Below the pieces are notes generated by a model, which was given only the letters and a program-made list of their open reading frames with translations, did no database searches and had not been told where the DNA came from. The position numbers were made by a program, and so were the translations under genes. Positions 8,045 through 13,201 of a stretch of DNA of 13,201 bases are shown piece by piece; positions within the stretch are counted from its first letter, which is position 1, and each line of letters begins with the position of its first letter. This stretch comes from an uncultured Collinsella sp. (GTDB lineage: Bacteria; Actinomycetota; Coriobacteriia; Coriobacteriales; Coriobacteriaceae), in NCBI GenBank assembly GCA_900752345.1, contig CAADVA010000173.1, forward strand, positions 1-13,201. The letters run 5' to 3'.

Positions 8045-8073
8045 AGTATGACACCTAGGTTTACAGCTGACAA
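8045..8073 (-). promoter_or_regulatory. nadA operon promoter
   Basis: On the minus strand TTGTCA (8073-8068) and CATACT (8050-8045) are exactly 17 bases apart, matching the -35 and -10 consensus at five and four of six positions. Transcription would start near 8038, giving a leader of about 30 bases before the nadA ATG. The -35 overlaps the centre of the inverted repeat at 8051-8094, and one arm fills the spacer, which is ideal for repression. Confidence 0.75.
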
Positions 8074-8094
8074 GACAGCTGTAAACCTAGGTGT
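8051..8094. promoter_or_regulatory. Perfect 19+19 bp inverted repeat, probable NiaR operator
   Basis: ACACCTAGGTTTACAGCTG (8051-8069) and CAGCTGTAAACCTAGGTGT (8076-8094) are perfect complements separated by six bases (ACAAGA). Each arm also holds its own dyad, of the form TnTAnACCTAGGTnTAnA centred on CCTAGG. The element can therefore be read as two 18-bp operators in opposite orientation, about 25 bp apart centre to centre. One copy lies between -35 and -10 of the predicted nadA promoter and the other just upstream of the -35. NiaR, encoded at the end of this operon, is the natural candidate to bind here; that assignment is inference. Confidence 0.8.
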
Positions 8095-8251
8095 AAAGTT
8101 GAAATAAAGATTCAATCATGCGGCAAGTCCATTTTCGAACTGGCAAACTGAGGATAGCCGAGCTCTCGATAGCGTAGGAGGCATCTTTGGACGGCCGCCG
8201 CGCATGGTCGACGGCATGCCCGCCAGGCAATCGCTCGCCGGCGCCAATCCG

Positions 8252-8827
8252 CTACAGTGGAGCAGCCGCCGGGGTCAGCTGCTTGATATAGGCCCACATG
8301 CGCTGCTTGGCGGCTTTGTCAGTGAGCGCAGCCTCAAAACCGTCGAGCGCAAGCACGCGACGACCCTGCACATGGGCGACCAAGCCGGGCTTGAGCATGG
8401 CGGTGTCGAAGTCATCGATCGCCACGAGCATGTCTGCATAGGTCTCGCGCATGGTATCGGCCGCGCGATCGTCCAGCAGCAGGACCGCCTCGGGGTCCAA
8501 GACCTCGAGCGCCTCGCGGAAAAGCTCGCACGGCAGGCCCTCGCCTGTCGCAGCCGCCCCATCCCCCGCGCCGGCAACACTTGCCAGCACGCAAAAATCC
8601 TCTGGCGCGTAGCCGATGGCACCGAGCGCCTTGCGCAGCGCGGCACCGTCCGGACCGGCAGCCAGCTCGCCGCCCGCACGCTCGGCATCGTCTAAATCAC
8701 CTTTTACCAGCACAATCGGCGAGCACGCGTTGCCCGCGATACGCACGCCGCGACCCGCGAGCGATGCGAGCTCCTGCTCGGTCGCCTGGGCGATGGCTTC
8801 TTTTTTCTGGCTTTGTGACGTGGGCAT
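8252..8827 (-). CDS. Uncharacterised 191-residue protein, possible uracil-DNA-glycosylase-like fold
   Basis: I do not recognise this gene with certainty. Start ATG 8827 is chosen because GGAGAG lies four bases upstream. The in-frame ATG at 8857 overlaps a TATAAT box and is unlikely to be used. The 191-residue protein is acidic and Ala-rich, with no signal peptide or membrane segment. Its layout recalls family 4-type uracil-DNA glycosylases: PIVLVKGDL (37-45), GPDGAALRKALGAIGYAPEDFCVL (58-81), ELFREALEVLDPEAVLLLDDRAADTM (101-126), a C-terminal GRRVLALDGFEAAL (155-168) and MWAYIKQL (177-184). These sit where the family has its GExPG, G-G-LL, Pk-iv-lG-A and HPs motifs. The catalytic and DNA-contact residues (GExPG, HPS) are not conserved and no Cys cluster is present, so enzyme activity is doubtful. 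It lies upstream of nadA on the same strand but has a separate promoter. Confidence 0.75.
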   Translation of the reverse strand: MPTSQSQKKEAIAQATEQELASLAGRGVRIAGNACSPIVLVKGDLDDAERAGGELAAGPDGAALRKALGAIGYAPEDFCVLASVAGAGDGAAATGEGLPCELFREALEVLDPEAVLLLDDRAADTMRETYADMLVAIDDFDTAMLKPGLVAHVQGRRVLALDGFEAALTDKAAKQRMWAYIKQLTPAAAPL

Positions 8828-8855
8828 GCGCTCTCCAATCGTTTGCGTGCCCACC

Positions 8856-8861
8856 ATTATA
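8856..8861 (-). promoter_or_regulatory. Consensus -10 box for the 191-residue protein
   Basis: TATAAT (minus strand, 8861-8856) matches the -10 consensus perfectly and lies 28 bases ahead of the chosen ATG at 8827. The -35 region (ACCACT at 17 bases) is poor. The divergent trxA promoter shares this 136-base gap; TATAAG at 8904-8909 on the plus strand is its best -10 candidate, also without a good -35. Confidence 0.45.
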
Positions 8862-8963
8862 TAAAAGAGCCGACCGCGAGTGGTTGCATTGCGGGCCGTT
8901 GGGTATAAGCACGGTCGTACTGAGTTTTACGCGGCCGAGCCGCGTCGCACTATGGAGGTCACC

Positions 8964-9284
8964 ATGGCTGACATTAAGCAGATTACCCCCGAGAACTTCG
9001 ATTCCGTCGTTAACGGCAGCCTTCCCGTGCTGGTTGATTTTTGGGCACCGTGGTGCGGTCCCTGTCGTTCGCTCTCGCCCATCGTTGACGAAGTGGCCGA
9101 CGAGCTGGCCGGCAAACTTGCCGTCGCCAAATGCAATGTCGACGACAATCAGGACCTGGCCATGAAGTTTGGCGTCATGAGCATCCCCACGCTGGTTGTC
9201 TTTAAGAACGGCGAGGAAATCGACCGCTCCGTTGGCGCGCTGCCCAAGGCCAGGCTGCAGGCGCTGCTTGAGAAGCACCTGTAA
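8964..9284 (+). CDS. trxA: Thioredoxin
   Basis: A classic 106-residue thioredoxin, which reduces protein disulfides in the cytoplasm with electrons from thioredoxin reductase. The active site is WCGPC at residues 30-34. The buried Asp25 (VDFWAPW), the cis-Pro in SIPT (Pro75), and the KNGEEIDRSVGALPK segment (81-95) are all as expected. ATG 8964 is chosen over the upstream in-frame start because GGAGGT lies four to five bases before it and the protein then has normal length. It is a single-gene unit, divergent from the 191-residue gene and ended by a hairpin terminator at 9395-9431. No thioredoxin reductase is present here, and the substrate range cannot be told from sequence. Confidence 0.97.
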   Translation: MADIKQITPENFDSVVNGSLPVLVDFWAPWCGPCRSLSPIVDEVADELAGKLAVAKCNVDDNQDLAMKFGVMSIPTLVVFKNGEEIDRSVGALPKARLQALLEKHL

Positions 9285-9309
9285 TACACCGGTCACGTGC
9301 TGCCGTCCA

Positions 9310-9330
9310 TGAGCGGTTTTGCGCCGCTCA
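9310..9330 (+). other. Small hairpin after trxA
   Basis: TGAGCGG (9310-9316) and CCGCTCA (9324-9330) form a 7-bp stem with a 7-nt loop 25 bases after the trxA stop. No T run follows. It may protect the 3' end of the trxA mRNA. The rest of the 9285-9394 stretch shows nothing else I can support. Confidence 0.35.
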
Positions 9331-9394
9331 CCGGAGAGCCGGGTGCTGCGCCCGCGACCACGGATAGTATGGTAATCACAAATAGCCCCCAGTG

Positions 9395-9431
9395 AACGGG
9401 TGCGGGTCAGACGGACTCGCACCCGTTTTCT
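9395..9431 (+). terminator. Intrinsic terminator after trxA
   Basis: AACGGGTGCG (9395-9404) and CGCACCCGTT (9418-9427) form a 10-bp stem, followed by the T run 9426-9429 and TTCTTATG. It should end trxA transcription and separate it from the nickel/hydrogenase gene cluster that starts at 9505. Confidence 0.85.
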
Positions 9432-9504
9432 TATGCGGCGATGCGCAAGGCGGGCGTAGTAGAATCTGAACCACTGATTAGACCCGTACAAAAGGAGATT
9501 TCCC

Positions 9505-9753
9505 ATGCATGATGTCGGAATGAACATGAGCCAGCTTGCCGTGAGCGTCAAGCAGGTCGACGACACGATCGAGCTCGCCCACGAGTGGAGCCATCAGCTG
9601 CTGCATGCGACCGAGAACTTTGATATGGAGCGTATTGGCGCCAAACTCGAGGCCGCCATGGCGGCACTCCACGAGGCGCACGACGCACTCGAGGGCTACG
9701 AGGAGGCCATCGAGGCCGACCATAACTCCGTTGGCTCCGTAAAGCTGGTGTAG
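9505..9753 (+). CDS. His-rich 82-residue protein of unknown function
   Basis: I do not recognise a family. A good ribosome binding site (AAAGGAGA, eight bases ahead of ATG 9505) and the near-contact with nikR (one base between stop and GTG) support a real gene. The protein is predicted almost wholly helical, with two amphipathic helices at about residues 9-36 and 40-72, and is acidic, with no Cys, no signal peptide and no membrane segment. It has seven His: 2, 26, 30, 34, 56, 59 and 73. His26, 30 and 34 repeat every four residues on one helix face, a geometry that can bind a metal ion. HEWSH (26-30) formally fits HExxH, but the protein is far too small for a metallopeptidase. The His at position 2 recalls HypA, but HypA's CxxC zinc motifs are absent. 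Its place ahead of nikR-hypF suggests a nickel-linked role, which is inference. Confidence 0.85.
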   Translation: MHDVGMNMSQLAVSVKQVDDTIELAHEWSHQLLHATENFDMERIGAKLEAAMAALHEAHDALEGYEEAIEADHNSVGSVKLV

Positions 9754-9754
9754 C

Positions 9755-10261
9755 GTGGCCGAGCACGAACACGCCTGCGAGCACGAGCATTCGCACGGGC
9801 CGACTGGCGACGCGGACTGCCGTTGCAGCGGCTCCGCCTCCGAGCTGGTCCGTTTTTCGGTCACCGCGCCCGACGACCTGCTGCGCCGCTTTGACGAGCA
9901 GATCGCGCGCCGCGGCGACGTTGCCAACCGTTCCGAGGCCGTGCGCGACCTGATTCGCGCCTCGATTGCCAAGGAGCAGATGCGAACGCCCAACGAGCAG
10001 GTCATCGGGTCGCTCACCATGATTTACGACCATCACACCGGCGACCTGACGCGCCGCCTGGACGAGGTGCAGCACGACTACACTGACGAGATCGTATCGA
10101 CCATGCATGTGCATCTGGACCATCACAACTGCTTGGAGATTCTGGCGCTTAAGGGTCGCGGCGAACGTGTCTACGAGCTGGCCGATCGTCTGCTGGGGCT
10201 GCGCGGCGTTAAACACGGCGAGCTCACCTGCGCCGCCACCAAGCAGAGCTTGGGGCTGTAA
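9755..10261 (+). CDS. nikR: NikR-type nickel-responsive regulator with His/Cys-rich N-terminus
   Basis: NikR proteins bind DNA when loaded with Ni(II) and control nickel uptake or nickel enzyme genes. The ribbon-helix-helix DNA-binding domain covers about residues 31-72 (LVRFSVTAPDDLLRRFDEQI, then NRSEAVRDLIR). The ACT-like nickel domain covers about 85-160. The four Ni ligands of E. coli NikR (His76, His87, His89, Cys95) match His107, His118, His120 and Cys126 here (VQHDYT, MHVHLDHHNCLEIL). Unusually, the protein has about 30 extra residues at the N-terminus, with His4, 6, 10, 12 and 14 plus Cys8, 22 and 24. E. coli NikR starts directly at the first strand. The start is GTG 9755, one base after the preceding stop. 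An upstream Shine-Dalgarno is weak, so translation is probably coupled. hypF follows after 29 bases, pointing to control of hydrogenase maturation. Confidence 0.93.
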   Translation: MAEHEHACEHEHSHGPTGDADCRCSGSASELVRFSVTAPDDLLRRFDEQIARRGDVANRSEAVRDLIRASIAKEQMRTPNEQVIGSLTMIYDHHTGDLTRRLDEVQHDYTDEIVSTMHVHLDHHNCLEILALKGRGERVYELADRLLGLRGVKHGELTCAATKQSLGL

Positions 10262-10290
10262 CAGCACACATTTCAACGAAGGAGGGTCGC

Positions 10291-12762
10291 ATGCGACATG
10301 CGCATATCCATGTAACGGGCATTGTGCAGGGTGTCGGCATGCGGCCGTTTGTGTATCGCGAGGCCATGGCGCACGGCATTTGCGGCTGGGTGCTCAACGC
10401 GGGCGATGGCGTGCATATCGAGGCACACGCTCTCAGCGAGACGCTCGACGAATTTATCGCCGCGCTTTCCGAGCATGCGCCTGCGGCGTCTCGCGTGGAG
10501 CGTGTCGAGGTCGCAGACCTAGCACCCGGCGACTGGAACGCCGCCAACGAGCAGGGTTTTCGCATTGTGGCGTCGCAGGATCAAACTGCCCACACGACGC
10601 TCATCTCGCCCGACATCGCCACGTGCGACGACTGCCTGCGCGAGCTGTTCGACCCCGCCGACCGACGCTTTCATTATCCCTTTATCAACTGCACCAATTG
10701 CGGACCGCGCTTTACCATCATTCGCTCGTTGCCCTATGACCGAGCGGCCACCTCGATGGATCGCTTTCCCATGTGCCCCACCTGCGCCGCAGAGTACGCC
10801 GACCCGCTCGATCGGCGGTTTCACGCGCAGCCCGATGCCTGCTTTGATTGCGGCCCGCATATTACGTGGACCGAGGCGGATCGCGGTGTTATGCCAGCGG
10901 GTGCCGACGCGACACCAGCCGTCGGCTCCACGCGCGAGGCCAGCGATGCCATCATCGAACGCTGGGTCGAGCTGCTGGCAGGCGGCGGCATCATCGCCAT
11001 CAAGGGTCTGGGCGGATTCCACCTAACCTGCGATGCCACCAACGAACAGGCGGTGCACGAGCTGCGCCATCGCAAGCGTCGCAGCAAAAAGCCACTTGCA
11101 GTTATGGTGCGCGGCCTTGCCAACGCCGAGCGCCTGTGTCATATCGATGGCGTTGAGCGTGATCTGCTTGCCGGCAGCGTTCGTCCCATTGTGCTGTTGC
11201 GTCGCCGCGCAACCGGCAACGACACCCACGGTTCCCCCAACGCCCCCGAGCTCGCGCCATCCGTCGCGCACGACTTGCCCGAGCTCGGCGTCATGCTCCC
11301 CTACACCCCGCTTCAACATTTACTGCTCGCCGCAGCCGCGGCGCACGGAATTCACGCGCTTGTCATGACCAGCGGAAACCTGAGCGAAGAGCCCATCGAG
11401 ACCGACGACGCCCTTGCATGGGAGCACCTCGTTGCCGCCGGCATCGCCGATGCGCTGCTCGGCAACAACCGCGCAATTCTGTCGCGCTACGACGACTCCG
11501 TGGTACGCGTGGTCGACGGCGACGTCATGCCCGTGCGTCGCGCACGCGGATATGCGCCGCAACCGCTTTCGTTGCCGGCGCTCGACGGCACCGCGCCCTG
11601 CGTGCTCGCCTGCGGTCCGCAGCAAAAAGCCACGATTGCACTCACGCGCATGGACTCGGACGGCCATGTGGCCTGCTTTGTGTCGCAGCATATCGGCGAT
11701 GTCGAAAACGGGGCGACCTTCGATGCCTGGAACGCCGCGCGCTCGCGTCTGGAAAACCTTTTTGACCTGGCGCCTGTCGCCCTGGCATGCGACATGCATC
11801 CCAGCTATCTGTCGAGCCAATGGGCGCGCGAACAGGCACGGGAGCACAATCTGCCGCTTATCGAAGTTCAGCACCATCATGCGCACATCGCGAGCGTAAT
11901 GGCAGAGTCGATTGCCGCAGGCCGGCTTGCGCCCGATGCACGCGTCCTCGGCATCGCCTTCGACGGCACGGGTGCCGGCACCGATGGCACCATATGGGGC
12001 GGTGAGTTTCTTATCTCCCGTCTCGCCGATTTTGAGCGCGTCGCGCATCTGCGCACCTGGGCGCTTCCCGGTGGCGCCGCATCCGTACACGATGCCCGCC
12101 GCAACGCCTTTGCCCTGCTCAGCGAGCTCGACCTGCTCGAGCACCCGGGAGCCGTGGGGCTCTTGAACAGCCTTGACGAGCAAACGCGCAGCATAACGGC
12201 AACGATGATCGAGCGCGGCATCAACAGTCCGCGCACTAGCAGCATGGGTCGCCTGTTTGATGCCGCAGCCGCGATTTTGGGCATTTGCGGCCAGGCAACC
12301 TACGAGGGCGAACCCGCCATCGAGCTCGAAGCCGCCGCCTGGCGCGCGCTCGACAGCGAAGGCGCCCATTTTCCCGACGACAATGCCGGCTATTCCACAT
12401 CTGACCCATCGCGGCTGGACGGCCCCGATGTTCTGGACCAGAAAGCGCTCTTTGAGGCACTTTTGGGAGGAATTGAAGCCGGAGCGCCCGCCGACAGGCT
12501 CGCACTCGACTTCCATGTCGCCGTCGCGCGCGCCTCGGCGCACATCGCCAGCGAAATATGCGCGCGCGAGGGTATCGGCACCGTCGCGCTCTCAGGCGGC
12601 GTGTTCATGAACCGACTTCTACTCCAGCTCCTCACCCGCGAGCTCAAAAGCGCGGGCCTTGCTGTCTTGGTCCCCCACACCGTACCCGTCAATGACGGCT
12701 GCATCGCCTACGGTCAGGCGGCGGTCGCAAGCGCTCGTCTTGCGCAAATTGCATCACAGTAG
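10291..12762 (+). CDS. hypF: HypF carbamoyltransferase for [NiFe]-hydrogenase maturation
   Basis: HypF uses carbamoyl phosphate and ATP to make carbamoyl-adenylate and transfers the carbamoyl group to HypE's C-terminal Cys, the source of the cyanide ligands of the [NiFe] site. All domains are present in 823 residues. The acylphosphatase domain spans 1-92, with GIVQGVGMRPFVYREA (10-25; Arg18) and Asn36. Two zinc fingers follow, with Cys112/115/134/137 and Cys162/165/184/187. The YrdC-like domain, about 215-420, has IAIKGLGGFHLTCDA (235-249), KKPLAVMV (266-273) and MTSGNLSEEP (359-368). The Kae1-like domain begins about 435, with HHHAHIAS (528-535), GIAFDGTGAGTDGTIWGGEF (554-573), VALSGGVFMNR (765-775) and NDGCIAYGQA (801-810). 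It is slightly longer than E. coli HypF (750), mainly from loops near 192-218 and 305-325. AAGGAGG lies five bases before ATG 10291. Confidence 0.98.
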   Translation: MRHAHIHVTGIVQGVGMRPFVYREAMAHGICGWVLNAGDGVHIEAHALSETLDEFIAALSEHAPAASRVERVEVADLAPGDWNAANEQGFRIVASQDQTAHTTLISPDIATCDDCLRELFDPADRRFHYPFINCTNCGPRFTIIRSLPYDRAATSMDRFPMCPTCAAEYADPLDRRFHAQPDACFDCGPHITWTEADRGVMPAGADATPAVGSTREASDAIIERWVELLAGGGIIAIKGLGGFHLTCDATNEQAVHELRHRKRRSKKPLAVMVRGLANAERLCHIDGVERDLLAGSVRPIVLLRRRATGNDTHGSPNAPELAPSVAHDLPELGVMLPYTPLQHLLLAAAAAHGIHALVMTSGNLSEEPIETDDALAWEHLVAAGIADALLGNNRAILSRYDDSVVRVVDGDVMPVRRARGYAPQPLSLPALDGTAPCVLACGPQQKATIALTRMDSDGHVACFVSQHIGDVENGATFDAWNAARSRLENLFDLAPVALACDMHPSYLSSQWAREQAREHNLPLIEVQHHHAHIASVMAESIAAGRLAPDARVLGIAFDGTGAGTDGTIWGGEFLISRLADFERVAHLRTWALPGGAASVHDARRNAFALLSELDLLEHPGAVGLLNSLDEQTRSITATMIERGINSPRTSSMGRLFDAAAAILGICGQATYEGEPAIELEAAAWRALDSEGAHFPDDNAGYSTSDPSRLDGPDVLDQKALFEALLGGIEAGAPADRLALDFHVAVARASAHIASEICAREGIGTVALSGGVFMNRLLLQLLTRELKSAGLAVLVPHTVPVNDGCIAYGQAAVASARLAQIASQ

Positions 12763-12830
12763 CTCTCCCTCGCACGCCGCCGCGCCCAGCCGTCTCACAG
12801 GCGTAACGCGTTTGCCCGCAAACCCCGCGA

Positions 12831-12862
12831 GCGCTACCATCAACTGATGGATTATTGAGCGC
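12831..12862 (+). other. Dyad in the hypF-hypC gap
   Basis: The 134-base gap between hypF and hypC has a perfect CCATCA-AC-TGATGG dyad (12837-12850), flanked by GCGCT (12831-12835) and AGCGC (12858-12862). It could be a protein-binding site for a separate hypC promoter or an mRNA hairpin. It does not resemble the E. coli NikR operator GTATGA-N16-TCATAC. Nothing else is visible in the gap. Confidence 0.35.
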
Positions 12863-12896
12863 CTATCCAGCGCAAAGCGTCTAAAAGGGGAACAAT

Positions 12897-13157
12897 ATGT
12901 GCCTTGCCGTTCCCGGTAAAGTAGTCAAACGCGACGACGACCTCAAGGCCACCGTCGACATGATGGGCATCGAGCGCCCCGTGTCGCTACGACTCGTGCC
13001 GACGGCACAGGTTGGCGACTATATTCTCGTACACGCCGGCTTTGGCATCCAGATCGTCGACGAGCAGGAAGCGCAAGAAACGCTCGAGCTCGTTAATGCC
13101 ATGACCGAACTGGCCGAAGAAGACCAACTGGCCAGCAACCCGGCCGAGGCATACTAG
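12897..13157 (+). CDS. hypC: HypC hydrogenase maturation chaperone
   Basis: HypC (HypC/HupF family) is a small chaperone that, with HypD, carries the Fe(CN)2CO unit and presents it to the hydrogenase large subunit. The 86-residue protein begins MCLAVPGKVV. Cys2, exposed after removal of Met1, is the essential iron-unit ligand, and the LAVPGKV signature is intact. The OB-fold core continues to VGDYILVHAGFGIQIVDEQEAQETLELV (39-66). The tail after about residue 70 is acidic and probably flexible. The start is fixed by Cys2 and by AAAGGGG upstream. It follows hypF on the same strand after 134 bases. The partner hypD and hypE genes would be expected beyond the right edge, but that is not visible. 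Confidence 0.97.
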   Translation: MCLAVPGKVVKRDDDLKATVDMMGIERPVSLRLVPTAQVGDYILVHAGFGIQIVDEQEAQETLELVNAMTELAEEDQLASNPAEAY

Positions 13158-13201
13158 TGGCGGGGGGGGAGGCGGGCCCGCCCCCGCCCTCCGTCTCCTC
13201 T
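13158..13201 (+). other. G-run and GC hairpin at the right edge
   Basis: An unbroken run of eight G (13162-13169) is followed by a self-complementary stretch. GGAGGCGGG (13168-13176) can pair with CCCGCCCTCC (13183-13192) with one bulged C, or GGCGGGCCCGCC (13171-13182) can fold on itself. No T run is visible before the window ends. It may be an intercistronic hairpin or the start of a terminator. The G run is also a place where sequence length errors are common. Confidence 0.4.

Noticed and set aside
7864..8115. 83-residue minus-strand ORF through the nadA promoter
   Set aside because: Its start arises from the inverted repeat itself and it runs out of frame through nadA.
8112..8297. 61-residue minus-strand ORF between the 191-residue gene and nadA
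   Set aside because: It overlaps the end of the upstream gene in another frame, has no ribosome binding site and no recognisable motif. The stretch 8095-8251 otherwise shows nothing I can support.
9505..9753. HypA or a small metallopeptidase
   Set aside because: The MHD start recalls HypA's MHE and HEWSH fits HExxH, but HypA's zinc cysteines and any peptidase fold are missing.
12836..12850. NikR operator between hypF and hypC
   Set aside because: The dyad is compact (CCATCA-AC-TGATGG), unlike the widely spaced E. coli NikR half-sites, and there is no second half-site pair.

Overview
The window is GC-rich chromosomal DNA from an anaerobic bacterium. My best guess is a gut Coriobacteriia of the Collinsella type. 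The grounds are the dnaK-grpE-dnaJ order seen in actinobacteria, [NiFe]-hydrogenase maturation genes, a clostridial-type 2[4Fe-4S] ferredoxin, a short NadB and small palindromic intergenic repeats. This assignment is inference; no rRNA or other taxonomic marker is present. No prophage, insertion sequence, CRISPR array or tRNA is visible.

Layout. (1) 1-3212, minus strand: chaperone operon dnaK (3212 to 1320), grpE (1317 to 475) and dnaJ (366 to beyond the left edge), with hairpins in the grpE-dnaJ gap. (2) 3213-3755: a 543-base, partly AT-rich intergenic region with several dyads but no convincing gene. (3) 3756-3941, plus strand: a 61-residue ferredoxin, followed by a strong two-way terminator and a long imperfect palindrome. 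(4) 8009 down to 4142, minus strand: nadA-nadB-nadC-niaR, the whole route from aspartate to nicotinate mononucleotide plus its predicted repressor. A 19+19 bp perfect inverted repeat overlaps the predicted promoter and looks like the NiaR operator. (5) 8252-8827, minus strand: an unrecognised 191-residue protein, possibly a degenerate uracil-DNA-glycosylase-like fold, divergent from thioredoxin trxA (8964-9284, plus). (6) 9505-13157, plus strand: an 82-residue His-rich helical protein, a NikR-type nickel regulator with an unusual His/Cys-rich N-terminal extension, hypF and hypC.

How the parts fit. NadB, NadA and NadC form one pathway, and NiaR is translationally coupled to NadC, so the operon is probably autoregulated in response to niacin. 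HypF and HypC build and deliver the Fe(CN)2CO group of [NiFe]-hydrogenases. A nickel-sensing regulator placed directly ahead of them suggests that maturation is tied to nickel supply, and the small His-rich protein may belong to that nickel circuit. The least described elements are the 82-residue protein, the NikR extension, the double operator at nadA and the palindromic intergenic repeats.
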